The notes below the pieces were generated by a model. The model searched no databases and was not told where the DNA came from. It worked only from the letters and a program-made list of their open reading frames with translations. This document shows positions 1-14,400 of a stretch of DNA of 64,000 nucleotides, in pieces. Made by a program: the position numbers and the translations under genes. The stretch's first letter is position 1. Each line of letters begins with the position of its first letter. Source of the stretch: Owenia fusiformis (lineage: Eukaryota; Annelida; Polychaeta; Sabellida; Oweniidae); NCBI GenBank assembly GCA_903813345.2, contig CAIIXF020000008.1:5343341-5407340 (forward strand). The letters are read 5' to 3'.

Positions 1-1085
1 CATTCTATTATTTGAAATTCAATACTTGAGTACATGTGATTGCATTAATTCAAAGAAATAGAAACAGATGAGTCTGTTTATTACATCACAAAGGTTTGTC
101 AAAGTTTCAAAGACCTCCTAGTTTAGGATAGATATCACATTACTGGACACAATTGATCTCAAATACCCATATATCTGTATATCATAAATAAATAAATAAT
201 TATACAACACAGAAACATGTGTGAACAGTGAAGTTATTAAACTCTGACCTAAAACTTTATCATTTAATTAAAAATTTAATAGATAATGAATGCAAAATAT
301 CAAAAACAAAAAGGGGAAGTCTGATTGTTTTTCGTTATCATGGAAATATGAAACACTCGATGACTAAAGGTATATAGATATTATAATATAGATCTGTTTC
401 TACAACAAATCAAGCACTTTTAGTCACGTCATATGAATCACAAAAATCCAATATTTATATCCAGTCATCAATGCAGCGCAATGAATCAAGATTTACTCCT
501 CTTTGTATATTTAATTAACAACTATTATGACTACTAGACTTGCATAAAATATGCAGAATATTAAATATTTCTCAGAAGAATACTAGAGGGAAAAAACAAG
601 TAATATGTCAAATAATTTATCAAAAAGTCTATTAAATATTTTTCAATAATAATCTACATCTGAACTCTGAAGCATAACACTACAGAGCAAAACATATTAA
701 TTGATTTATGTGCAAAATTGATTTTATTTCAAGAAATTCGCACTTATCTCACAGTTCTAGTAAATTGATCAACTTAATCCTACTTATTTCAAAATAAATC
801 CTATTCCTTATTAAAATAAAAAATTAGAAAAATATTCTTCTCAATATACAAAATCTTGCAGAAATAGTAAAACACATTTTTTAAATTTCACCCACAAACA
901 TTAAATTAATTTCCTAATTCAATTTTTAATTTTTCAACAAAATATAATAAAATTTTACTTTCTAACTTTTGTTTTAATCAGATTGGTTATGGTTACCCAT
1001 TACACAAACTGGTTATTAATCATTTTATACTTCAACTTCTTAACATGTGCAAAACACAAAGAAACAATTTAAAAAAAGTGTTTAC
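1..1085. other. AT-rich non-coding stretch
   Basis: I see no gene or clear repeat here. It lies downstream of the splice donor of the minus-strand zinc-finger exon, so it is most likely intron of that gene. Confidence 0.4.
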
Positions 1086-1271
1086 CTGTATGTATTCTCC
1101 TATGTACTGTATAATGCTGCCTTCTGCCAAATTCCTTACCGCAATATTCACATTTAAAAGGTTGAGAATTTCCCCTAGGGCTACTTTTATGGGGTGGGGA
1201 AGGCGGGATCGCTACCTCAGTCATATTTTCCGAAATTTCTGCCTCTGATTTTAGTAAGTCCAATCTCATCA
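1086..1271 (-). CDS. C2H2 zinc-finger exon of a partial gene
   Basis: The minus strand is open here and encodes one complete C2H2 finger, FKCEYCGKEFGRRQHYTVH followed by RRIHTG, with C-x2-C-x12-H-x3-H spacing and a TGEKP-like linker start. Before it lies a Pro/Ser-rich stretch (IPPSPPHKSSPRG). The exon appears to begin after a CTAG acceptor at 1272 and to end in the linker at a GTAAAC donor (1085-1084). The linker split suggests more fingers lie beyond the left edge. C2H2 fingers usually bind DNA, so a transcription factor is likely. One finger does not identify the gene. The first ATG in the exon is at 1269, but an upstream coding exon is possible. Confidence 0.55.
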
Positions 1272-2133
1272 CTAGAAATTATAAGGTACATCTGCTTAAA
1301 AACAAGCTGCACACTTAATATATAGCAGACTCCCTTGACACAAAGGAGGCAGGTGTTAGCCTACCTTTCAATCAATAGTACTAAGTGTGCCATGATAAAG
1401 AAAACCAATGCAACAAAGACTTAGCTTCAGTATAGGTCAATTGACAGATTTAAGTATGATGCTATATGTCAAACAGTGAAATAAACAGTATTATCATTAT
1501 TTCATTTTTGATTGCAATTAAGATATCTGTCCTAAAATCTGATAAGTCACCCATTGATAAGCCATGCTTCTGGCAAATGGCCAAATGAGTCAAATTTATG
1601 GGGTATTTAGAAAGTAATATATTTCTACTTTATCTATAAATGCAGAATGGACTTGTTTACAAATATAACAATGTCAAAACTTATTACTATACACTAAATA
1701 AATTAAATATGGAATTATTTGTCCATACAGTTGTTGATCATGACAACAAATGAAATCCAAAAAGTAAACAAAATAAGTCAACAAAATAATCATGTTCAGC
1801 TGTCACAAAATAAAGTAAGATATAACACATATAAACACACAAAATACACACTTTTAGATATCTTTTATTTTCTTCACTAAAATCAAGGTGAAATGAGATA
1901 AAACTGATGAAATATTTTTATTTCCTTTGTTGTCATATCTCCCATTGCATTGACAGACAATGACATTGGTTTCTGACTTATTTTCAACATCTTACCACTC
2001 ATCTTACCGGCTTATTTCTGAAAACAACTATTACAATCGCTTCCCAATACATATAACATTTATCATGTGAATATTAGACATACTTATAAGTTATATATGT
2101 TGGTAAAAATGAGATATTATAATGTGAACTTAC
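1272..2133. other. probable intron of the zinc-finger gene
   Basis: No coding stretch or clear repeat is visible. It lies between the zinc-finger exon and a possible upstream exon of the same gene. Confidence 0.3.
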
Positions 2134-2220
2134 CTTCCGAAAGTACAAAGCACACACACAAAGCAAATGTAAGTTGAAAACCATGCCATCTGCCGCTCGT
2201 TCTAAAGGTCAAAGTTGACA
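2134..2220 (-). other. possible first exon of the zinc-finger gene
   Basis: A strong splice donor (GGAAG then GTAAGT) reads on the minus strand at 2134/2133. Upstream of it lies a short open stretch starting ATGGCATGG. It does not join in frame to the zinc-finger exon as I drew it, so it is either untranslated or unrelated. Its position upstream of that exon and just before the CRNKL1 start fits a head-to-head pair. Confidence 0.25.
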
Positions 2221-2497
2221 CAGGGTGTATACTTGGGATAAAATTTGGAATATACGATTTTTAGCATTGCAATGAAATAAAATAGTGATTAAAAACACTT
2301 TCACATATCAGTTCATTTTCAGAATCAACTAATTTTAAGAGAGCCTGGAAACATTAGGGTATTGCAAGCCCAATGGATTATATTTGTCGTCAAGTCGGGA
2401 CTGATACTCGAAAATTACTCCATTCGGTAACTCCATTATCGCCCACAAAACAAAACGTTGGTTTTTGAAAATATTGTACATTTTCACCGATTTCAAC
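2221..2497. promoter_or_regulatory. probable CRNKL1 promoter and 5' leader, perhaps shared
   Basis: This gap separates the CRNKL1 start codon at 2498 from minus-strand material. I see no TATA box that I would trust. A compact bidirectional promoter is inferred from the layout only. Confidence 0.35.
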
Positions 2498-5400
2498 ATG
2501 GAAGTGGGATCTGATGGTAAAACAAAAATGCCTAAAGTCGCAAAGGTTAGTTATTTATTGTTTGTTTTGAGTTTTATATCGTTCATAGTTAAATATAACT
2601 CTGAAATCGGAAATTAATAAATCTTTTATTTTTTTATTTTTCAATTTGATCATGATGATCTTGTTTTATTTCTTAGTCTCTTGAGGTTATCAATCATATA
2701 ATGTCTGTCACATGAATCTTGTTTGTTTATATCCAATGTTTTGCGGTGCTTTAATGCCACCTTATATAGTCTCTGGTGCTACTTTTCACTTTGTAGTTTG
2801 TAGAATCTTCTCTTATGTCATTCCCTAAAAGAGATATGATCAATGATAATATACTCAGGGCTTCTTTGAAAAGTCCACCCCAGTCTACAGTGCTGATCTA
2901 GACTATAGTCTATTTAGTCTGAATTATATTCAGACTATAAGGCACCTATGCTAAAGTTTGGTAATTATAAATATTTGTTTACATAGGAAGTGCTATTCAA
3001 AATGGCCGATTGGGTAAAATTAATTTTCACATTTGTTACTTCAACTAGCTTTATTTCCACTTGACATTATGCTGTGTTACTTTTTATTGCATTTAATTGT
3101 ACCTTACTATTTAATTGAAATTTTGTAATGTTTATTTTATTGAAGAAATTGTTCCTCCAATTGATAATTTTGTGCAAAAAATTTCACTGCAATTTCCACA
3201 GGAAAGTAGTACATCATAACAGACTGGCTTCTAGTCAGTCTGTTGGATACATACTAGTGCTGACCATAGTAAATAAACGGTGGGTTTTCAAACTAAATAG
3301 AGCGCTCCTTGCAAAATGGATTTGCATTTTTACTCATGAGACTCTTATCTCAAGAATATAATGCACAAATAAATCGTTCCGTTCCATCATTTTGAAACCT
3401 GTCATGAGTAAATAAGGTTAACTGATGTTCCATTCTGGGAGTCAATCCTCCTTGGATCAAAAACATGGCGATTCATGAAAACATTTGTTCGATTTGGTAG
3501 GAATTTATCTATCATTTGCAGGTATGAAGCTTTGGATTCATTTATTGTGCTACTTAAAGTGAACAGGAATTATTTTTCTACCGCTTGGGACAGTTTGAGA
3601 CATGAAACTTAGAATTTAGCTCACTGTGACAACTTTTGATGGTTGAGGTTTATAAATGTCTCCAACTGTAGAGTTATTAGAGGCAAAAAAATCTGAAGTG
3701 ACTTTACCCATTATTTCTGCATTTGGTCCATAATTTATTGAGGAAGTTACACTGAAACACAAATTCCATGGAACAAGACAAAATGACTATAAAAAAATTG
3801 GCACACATGCGCATGCGTCACTTTAAGTTAAACCCCGATCAAGTTACAGTCCGTTACACTGCATCAAAGGAACCAGTTGAACCTCAAAATAAGAAATCTA
3901 AAGACTATTGTGCAATAATATATAGAAACATATATTCATATTGCACAAAAATAACAATCTTGGATTGCTTGTAAATTGGGTTATGAAGTCTGTAATCTCA
4001 CATATTTTGATGCTTCTCTGCCATGTTAATTCTGAAAAAAATAACATGGCGGATAGACCTCAAATTTCTAGAGGGCACAGGCTTATTAACACTAAATAAT
4101 CTGAAATATACAAATGTCATTTGTGTGCAATATGAATATGTTTTCCATATATTGTTGTGCAAGTCTTTAGATTTCTTATTTTTTTAGGTTCAACTGGTTG
4201 CTTTGAAACAGTATAACAGACTGTATTTGAGTATTTCATGCACATGAATTATTTGCTCCTGAGCACTTTTCAGTAAAAATCTAACCACAATAAACAAACC
4301 TAGCAGAGATTACCCCAACTTCATTCTTGCAAAATGTGGGCTCAAACTCTTGACAAATGCATTATACATATACTGGTATGAAGTTTTGGGAGATACTCAA
4401 TTTGGTAAATATGATTTACGGGGTATGCTTTTTGCAGTTTGGAACATTAAATTTTAAAATTCAAGAAAATATCCCAAGTATACGACTTATCAATTATTTT
4501 TGGTTGCCACTATAGTTCAACGAGTTAAATTCAAATCTGGTTTAATCTAAATCTGAATTTTCTTGGTGTCAGATTGAATTTAACTGCCGTGCTATACATC
4601 CATGCACCACAAATTTTGGATCGATTGAAACTAATTTTCCTGGATTATATATCACAGATACTTGTTGATAATATAGAAACAGTACGCGATCACGGGAGGT
4701 TTCCATTTTGTAGTGACGCCACAATAAGGCCACACTGTTGTAGCTGTTTTATTTTGAGAGATTATCTTCTGTATTTTGTACTATGTTTATTTATTTTTTA
4801 CGAAAGTATGATGTTTAACTAGATTAACATTTATTCTAAGCATATGCCATGTTTAAGATCTTACTGACATGATTTAGATAGGTTAAGCACCCTCCCCCCG
4901 AGCTGCTTATTGCCATTGATGTTAAATATGAACTTCGTCAAGACTCTACACACATAAGGATATACTCATGATCTATTCAAATTGACATACCGGGTTATGG
5001 TAAAAATCAGACGCATAGTTTACTTAACAAAACGATAAATGTTTCAGCTCAAAACTGCCACATATCCGCTATTTTGTCTCTCTATCATTTTTAATCTTAT
5101 CTTAATATGATGTCATACCAATAAGACGAAATACATGACAGCAGTATTTATAAACAAAAATACCGTACTTGAATTCTGATCGCAAATGGTTAATTCAAAA
5201 TTGTCGCCTTTTCTCAAGAAAAATATGATTTTTTCTGATTATTATACAATTACACTTTAATGTAATGTAAATGTACTATAATATAGTTATCAGATTTAAT
5301 TCAAATTTTATATGCTTATGCCTTATGGTTATGAGACCTCTACTCAAAAAGGAAATCATAATATGGCCTCACCTCACACTATTTTTTGGTGTCTAATTTG

Positions 5401-8400
5401 GAGGAATATTTATTGAGCTACTGATCGTAGCGGTGAACAGTGAAATACTCCACCCCCCATTTTGGGATTCAATGGGTCAGAATTCATTATTTGAGTTATA
5501 ACCTTACAATGATAAGAGAAAGTTCCAATATAGCTAAATGTAACATTTTGCACTGAATTTACTTCCATTACAGGTGAAGAACAAAATGCCGGCCCCAGTG
5601 CAAATCACTGCAGAGCAGCTGCTTCGTGAGGCTAAAGAACGTCAGCTTGAGATGGTCCCTCCAGTATGTATACTTTTTTATAATTAATCTTTTCTCATGG
5701 TTGATTTAAACTAATATTTTAAAATAAATTGAAAATAAATGAGAATATTTTGGTTCTACCGAATTCATGATTTGTTAAATGTTCACGAAATATTTAGAAG
5801 CATAGTATAAAGAACAATTTACAAATGCTCATCTAAGATATTACGTCTCATCTGTAAACATTGTAGTCAAATTTTTTTCGTTTTAGCCTCCCAAGCAGAA
5901 GATTTCTGATGAAGAGGAACTACAAGCATACAAACTAAGGAAAAGAAAGGTAAATATTTAGTATTATTGATGTACCATTTGAAAGGAACATTAAAACAAC
6001 AAGCTATTCTGTATTGTAGCAAAAATATAGGTTACTGTAAATGTTGTATCGAGTACTCTTTCCGACAATATATTCGCATTGTTTTGTATGTATTCAGTTG
6101 TTTGTATTGAGTTGATTTGTATGTATTTCCAAGGGATTTGAGGATAATATCAGAAAGAATAGGTCAGTGATGACAAATTGGATCAAATATGCAGAATGGG
6201 AAAACAGCCAGAATGAAATACAAAGGTATGTAATGACTACACTAGGAATCCAACAATACATCAAAGTTAGATAACATATTGTAGGATCCCTTAAGCCTCA
6301 GTGCACATTTACTCTACGGCGCCCATATGACAGCCATAACGTTACAAAATCGATATAGAAAATCTACATCCAACTGCTTATCCCTATATTTTATGCTACA
6401 TATTTTTCTTGATATTTGGAAGCTACGGACACTGTATGGTTGTCATAGATCAAATGTGATTATGGCATTAGTAACTGCCTTGTACTACTTTTAATTAATC
6501 AGTTTATTGTTTGAATATTTTTGTAAATTTCAAAAATAATGATGTTAGTCAAATAACTTTAATTAAATTCTATTTTGTGTAGTTGTTCCTAACTGGGAGT
6601 AAACAAAGTTTGACATGCATTAGTTTACATGAGATGAAATGATTTTTAATAGTTGAATGACTTTTTTAGGGCAAGATCAGTATGGGAAAGAGCCTTGGAT
6701 GTTGACCATAGATGTATTACTCTATGGCTGAAATACGCTGAGATGGAAATGAAGTAAGAAACATTTAAACTTATGACAGTATTTACTATGCCTATATCTA
6801 TCCAACCATGAGATGGAGGCTCATGATGGTCATACTTTGAAATAGAAATTTAGATAAAAATATTTGAATCCGAAAGATGGAGTAAATTGATATACAAGAA
6901 GTCCACATTTTAAATTAAAGAATGTCACATTAAAATAGAACATATAGAACATGCAGCTTTTTATTCAGTTTGAGAGAAAAGGCAAGCATTATAATTTTTT
7001 TATTTTGTAATTATCAGACTTTTTCCTATTGATTTCATTTGTTTGACTGTTGTCAGACATTCAAATGAAACCAATACCAAATAGGTATTCCGGGGTCTCT
7101 TTTATATGTAATGATATATAGAGTATATACTGTAGTCTTATTTCACCTTCCAGGAATCGTCAAGTGAACCATGCCAGAAACATCTGGGATCGCGCGGTGA
7201 CTATTCTACCTCGTGCCAACCAGTTCTGGTATAAATACACATATATGGAGGAGATGCTAAAAAACCCAGCAGGTCTGAATTTCCTTAACACCACCCTATG
7301 TAGACTGAGCTTGCCTGATATGGTTGGTGCAGATCATGATATCTGCACCAAGAATTTGGTGAAAACATTCCTTTTAGTGATTGATGAACCACATTGTTTA
7401 TTTATATTTATTGGAAAGGTTTTTATTTAGCACATTTTCATTTATAATTTGCAAAATGCTAAAGCCTATTTACAACAAAAATAGAGTACAATGAACAATA
7501 GAATAAAACTTTATAAATTTATCTATCGATATGTCCAGGTGCCCGTCAGGCTTTTGAAAGATGGATGGAATGGCAACCAGATGAGCAAGCGTGGCACTCT
7601 TACATCAACTTTGAACTTCGCTACAAGGAACTTGACAGAGCAAGAGCCATCTATGAACGATATATCCTTTCACGTACTTGATTAGTTGCAGTTTTTGTAG
7701 TAATTTATAAGAGTTTTAGTATTTCTCATTTTTTCTGTGCGATCTCATTTTTTTTCAAAACCAAGCCATCTTTAAATGTGAAAATATTTAGTTTGTTAAT
7801 CCCTGACTTTGTGACTTTGATGATTATTCCATGAGACACACAAAGCCTAAATTATCATTTTGCAAGTTGTTTTGCATGAGCATTTTAGGCCAGTATTCAT
7901 GTCTGTCCTGCAGGTATTGATAAACAATTTGATATTTTCTAGCAATAACTTTCATTATTTATGAGAATCTGTATATTCCTTAACTATTGCCACTTGTTAT
8001 TATACATCCAGAAGTAAAAAACTGGATCAAATATGCAAAGTTTGAGGAAAAACACAGTTATATACACAGCGCAAGGACCATATATGAACGGGCGATTGAG
8101 TACTTTGGAGAGGATAACGCTGATGAAAAACTTTTCATTGCTTTTGCAAAGTTTGAGGAACTCCAGAAAGAGGTTTGTTGTTTAATGAATGATATTTCAC
8201 AAAAGCTTGACCACCTATAATAATCCTTTTGGAAATGATTATTTTTGGTCTTCTTAGGCTTTTTAAGTGATCTGAACCTACAAGTTGTTAAAAAACTAAT
8301 GGGGTATACTGAGGGACTCTTACAAGCCTAACGCAATGTGTTTTATGTTATTTCAGCATGACAGGGCAAGAGTTATCTACAAATATGCCCTGGATATCTT

Positions 8401-11400
8401 ACCCAAAGACCGCTGTGAGAACATTTATCACCATTACACAATACATGAGAAGAAGTTTGGTGAGAAAGCTGGCATAGAGGATGTCATTATGAGCAAGAGG
8501 CGCTTTCAGTATGAAGAGGTAATGTTGATTTTTTTTAATATTAACCCCAACCCACTCCCAACCCTTGATAATACAATAAGCTATTGTAGTCCATTTCCAA
8601 GGGTTCATATTTGACCATTTTGACCAAAAATCACTTGAAAACTGCTCAGAATGGTGAAAAACTGCATCAACTTGAAATTATTTTTAGCTAGGGTGGGGAT
8701 TTGAGTGCACCCAGTGAAGTGTACTTTTCGCGTAATTCTGTTGGGTGATTTAAATTTGCAATTTGAATGCTTACAGTTGAATCTGGTCATAAGAGCTTAA
8801 ATTGTGTCCTGCTTAGTACCATTGAACCCTTACTCTAGTAGCACATGTTTAATGTACACAAGCAAATTAAGTCAATTATACTTACTTCACTGTGCTGTTA
8901 CAGGAAGTGAAAGCTAATCCAATGAATTATGACGCTTGGTTTGATTATCTCCGTCTTGTTGAAAATGATGGCAATCCAGAGACTGTCAGAGACACCTATG
9001 AGAGAGCAATAGCGAATGTTCCACCTTCACAGGTAAGATTTATCCATGTCATTTAAGGAAGATCTTAGGTTTCACACATTGCTTAACACATAACTGATTC
9101 TTTTACTAATGAAAAATATTTTACAACCATTCAAGTTATTGTGTATTGTGAGTTGAATACAGTCGGAAATATTGGAGATTTCATATTTTTTGAATTCTCA
9201 TTGCATGCCCAGAAAACAAAACAGAACAATGCTTGTGTCATTTTCTTTTGATTGGGTAAGTTGCTGTGAAGGTACAGAGACATCATATGTTTCAATATAC
9301 TGTATTAGCGTCTCAGGGTGCTTAGAAAATTGTCCCTTCAGATCAATCTAATAAGCGCCTATATATGAAACAAGTAAAAAATCCCAGGGAATTATGGATG
9401 ACAAATTGATCTATTTTAAAATGGTTTATTCATTCACTCCAGGTGAAGCGTCATTGGAGACGATATATCTACCTCTGGATCAACTATGCCGTATATGAAG
9501 AACTGGAGACAAAGGATGCAGATAGAACCAGACAAGTCTACCAAGCTTGCCTTGAGCTTATTCCACATAAAAAATTTACATTCGCAAAAGTCTGGCTACT
9601 TTACGCACAGTTTGAAATCCGCCAGAAAGAGCTGCAAAAGGCCAGACGAGTTTTGGTAAGAATTTTAGGGATTTCAGCTTCTGATTGTTATTACATGTGC
9701 ATAGTATTGAACTGTTAGCCAAGAGGTCAAAATGATAATTGTTTCTGAAAGTAACATTCTGTTGTACTATTAGGTCTGTCCCTCCCTCCTTATATTTTAA
9801 GCTTAATGGCGATATGACATGCCAGATATAACTGCCTATTTCAATTTCAATGTCTTTTACTTAACACAAATGAGGTTTTAAGCCACTCAAAAAGCAACTT
9901 TAAATGACGCCTTGATAATTCAACCCAGTCCCTTAAATAGAAAACACAAGAGACAACATTTGTGTCAAGGTCAGTCATAGATAAACTAATAAATCCAAAT
10001 TGGTAAAACCATTCATTAGTCTTTGTCTGTATTCATAGTTTTGCTCTGATATATCTTTAATAGATGGCGCTTTAAAAGAGAACTTAACATGGCACATGAT
10101 CTAAACATTCTTTGATGAACTGATCCAAAATATTTTCTACCATTCCATTGTTTTTGTTGGTGTGTTCCTAAAGGCTGTCCCATCAATTTTATTCCATTAT
10201 TATGTGACAGCCACACATTTTGGGACCAGTTTTATCATTTGATGCCGGTGATAAGAAGTCTTTAACAAAGTGTTACACTTTTGCATCCATTTACAATATT
10301 TTGCCATGTGGTAACATTTTGTCAAGTTAATGCTTTATTTGTGATAATTTATGTTTTGTGAAATAACATATCAAAAATGATAGCAAATGATGATTATGGG
10401 AAGGGAGTGGGATCAAACCTGATCTATTGAAACACAAGGACCAGTCCACAAATGTAGTAAAAATAGTAAAAATGTGCTTTTTTACAGGATAATGTGTATT
10501 GGTGCTAATGAAAATGTAAAAAATGTAATAAAGGTTCTGAAGGTGGAACCTGGTAATTGATGACAAGTTAAAGAGCTAAAAATAAAATCATCATCATTTT
10601 TTATCTGTGACTTATTGCTACTTTAAAAGTGTACTTTACAACAGTTAAGTGACAAATTGCCAGCAATGTTTTAATTAACCAACCAACTAAACAATAATTT
10701 GTTTACTACAAGCCCTCTCAAAAATATTTTCTAAAAACATGCAGGATGTAATCTACATAATATATCTGCTAAAATGGAAAATATGTTATAATTTGGATGG
10801 GGTCCAAATTTTGACAGTTGTGAAAAAAACTAAAATTGTTTTTTTGTGGGAGGATTAAATGTATATGATGAATGACAATGTTAATTGAGTAAAATAAAAT
10901 AAAATCCAATTTTTATTTTCTTGGTGGGATGTAGTTAAAAAAACATTTTCTACAATAACTTTGGACATTAAAACAATAATTAATTTTTCTACATGTCAAC
11001 TTTGGACACATTCTCTTAACATGCAGAAATGAGATCATTCAAAAAAGGACACCCCCTTTAAGGACTGTTTTTCGAATTATCCCTTTAACTATTTTACAAT
11101 ATTTCAATCATCGGGCCATGAAAAGTTCACTCATTTGGAGATTAACAAGTAACACTTCAACTGCTTCCTCATTTCTCTTGATTTATTACCTTAAAACACC
11201 CATCTGTTGTAATATGTTACAATTAACATTGCAATGTGAGCGCAGAATGCGATAAATACATATGTCTTCTATTAGGGATAGCTCAAAATATTGATAATCA
11301 CTTCATTTAAGGTCAGTGGGCAAGATGGGGAATCTGGACAAAAACCTGCTTCTAAAGAGTTAGTAATGATTTTAAGCAAGCTAACAGCTAAATTTTGTTT

Positions 11401-14400
11401 GAAAGAATTGACGGGGGGGGGGGAGAATTTACTCAAGAGGAAATTTTCTTTTTTATTTGGTAAACATTGATGTTTTGACATGTTCCCTTAATTTATGGCA
11501 TTACTCTGGTTTCAATAAAGACAAGTACTTCCTTCTTGCGACATGTCATATCAGCCATATAATACTTTCAACAATGTAACAATATTGTTCTTTTTCGTGA
11601 TTATTTAACAAAATATTTTTCCACATTTCAAGAGGATTTATTTTGGTAAATTGCCAGGCACTTCATGTGCAAGTCAAGACTCCATGTGGTCTAAATTATA
11701 GAAATCATTTCATGATGTTTTCTATATAGTCGTAGATTTTGCATGCCGTGTTGAGTAACTGATCTGTGAGATTGAAACCATATTGAAATGTTAGTACTAA
11801 TCAGTACTAATAAGGCAAACTGATGTAGAAGAATTGAACTCTCCAATTACCTTTTTGAATATCCTCTTTTCAAGAAGGTTCTACAACATTTATTAGATAA
11901 TAGAGATTATCCTATAATCATTCAGAATATTTAGTGATAGTCGGGGTATTTTGTATGAAACTAGCCTGGAAGGTTCATCTTTGGTCCCTCTGTCAACTCT
12001 CCCTGTCACCACCATGCCACCCCAACCCACTCTCTTTCTTTTTCTGTTCGTCCCTCTCACACTTACTCAAAAAAATGTTGCAGTTTTAAACCCCAGAAAT
12101 TTTCCACTTTTTTCTTTTGATTTCTTGCCCTCCATAAAAAAGAAATTAAAGCTATTTTCATAGAAATCTGCAAAAGATTGGAAACACATGGGTACAAAGG
12201 ATCCTACAGTTCTAAAGGGTAGTAGACATACAAAAAGGCAATTTTTGCAGAATTGGATCAGACCCTTTTGCTTGAAAGAACCCCACTTGCAAAAACAATG
12301 GTAAATTTGCAGATATATTTCTGTTTTCTTTGCAACAGGGAACAGCGATTGGCAAATGTCCCAAAGACAAGTTGTTCCGGGGTTACATCGACCTGGAGAT
12401 CCAGCTGAGAGAGTTTGAAAGATGTAGGATTCTTTATGAGAAATTCCTTGAACATTCACCAGAGAATTGCACCACGTGGATGAAGGTAATATATCTTAAA
12501 ATAATAAATCATCCCATACCCTCATCTGTGAAGGAAATAAACGCACTCTTGGTTGAATAAATATGTTAAAACAGATCTTCTCTATGGAACTGCTGAATCT
12601 ATCTGCAATATTGTTTAAAATACCTCATTCCAAAACAAAGTTTGCAACTGCTTATGCTTTTGTCTGTTTGATATGAGAATGAACTTTCAAATCTTCTCTC
12701 CAGTCTGTAATAGAGTCACAAGTAAGGATAAAGAGAAGCTGTCTTTTCATGTATTAAAGGCCCCATATAAAGTTTGAACCACTTTGGTTCAAAAAATTGT
12801 GAATTTGTTTAAAGCTAAATTTTCGAGGTCACATGTTTAATAAGCCATAATTCACCTCAATGCATAGCATTCATCCTTGTGTAATTTTTGTCAAAAAACG
12901 AGGAAAATTGGTTGATAAATAAGTGGGAAATGAACTCATCCATGCATGATAGTGGTTCAGAGAAAAATACATTTTGAAATTTCAGCTTGCTATGGGCCTT
13001 TAACCAGTTGAACCTTTTGTGTACCCTAAACAATTTAGCATCAAAAACTCCTCAAACCATCAAAAATAAAATATCAACTAATTGACTCATGGCCTGACAA
13101 GTAACTAAGTCACCACCAGAAGTGGTGACATATTGAATTATCATCTCCAAATTTTGGTGGACGGTATTCACCATCTGTAACATATGGCAGGTCATGACAT
13201 TTTGCATGTTAATGCCTTCTATGAACATTACCTTGCCCTGCAATTTCAGATCAGCCAAGTTTGAAAACCTTAGTTTGTCAATGTAAAGGTGATTTTTTTA
13301 CATATAAACAAACAAACAAATAAACAAAACAAAAACATAATAACAAACATTTTTATTGTAAGAAGTTTTATTAACATTATCGTTTTTTTAGACCTTCGAT
13401 GTAGAAACTGAATGAATTTGTCATGTGGTCCCTGTGGTACCTGGAGTCAGCCCCTTTAAATGCTTGTGCACAGTTCAAAACATAAATATCTTGGTCCTGG
13501 TCATTTTTAGAACACTTGGTGTCATTGTGATTCTGAGAAAATCTTCCACGTTTACATAAGAGATAACTCTATACTGCAAGCGATGGCCATCACAAGCAGC
13601 AGTCACAAGAAAGGTGGAATAATGGGACATGCTTCATCATTCTCCAGGTGCCACATCGTTAATTCGACATGTAGGTTATATCCTTCATGATTCGAAACAC
13701 TCACTAGCTTATTAAGGTCAAGAAAATATTCATCAATTCGAGCACCAAAACCTTATTGATATTCTGCATGTTTCATAGAAATCCACACTCCCAATAAAAT
13801 GCCTCAAGAGTTTCAGCTATTGATTGTTGCAATAAACAAATTTTTTTCCATCAGCTGTTTGTATTGTTGTGATACCTGTATTGTCGGCAAACCCATTGCA
13901 GTCTCGGAGATTGGTCTCTGGAAAATTTTAGAATTTTTTTTAAATGCCTCTGAAAGTATTTTCAAATTTTGTTGAAATAATACATCATTTTAATAGCCAA
14001 TCTGCCAACTCCATGGCATCCAGAAACTAATTTTCTTTGCCTAAACATAGAACTTGTTTAAATACCTGTGTAATAAAAACCATGCTTAGAATTAATTAGA
14101 GAGGCACATGTGCTCTTGTATTTGGCATAAAAATAATGGTTTACATTCAGCAAAAAGTAAATAACCAAAAAAGACAAAAGTTTATTGAAATAGATCCAGG
14201 ATATTGCTAATCTGAAGCTATTTTTCACCCAGTTTTGTCATGAAAACGTGAAAGTATGGCATAATACAGAGTCATATGAGAAAAATTTTCTTGTACTTGT
14301 ACCTGTGCAAAACCGTCCATTCTTGACTCGCTTTGATAATGTTTCTTTATCTCGTCTGCGACTCGATAAAGAAGAATTATCAAAGCTCATCAAGAATGAA

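Larger units (their letters stand above)
2546..5573. other. CRNKL1 intron 1 with repeats
   Basis: A 3-kb intron holding one member of a dispersed repeat family (3374-3663) and a foldback (3839-4225). I found no other coding region in it. Confidence 0.7.

Noticed and set aside
7662-7680. A GT donor in CACGTACTTG for CRNKL1 exon 7
   Set aside because: It would give YILS followed by a short or out-of-register join to VKNW; the AT-AC splice restores the family sequence exactly.
12067-12459. Long minus-strand frame of about 130 codons
   Set aside because: It is antisense to CRNKL1 exon 12 and flanking intron; the plus strand there is clearly the conserved CRNKL1 coding sequence.
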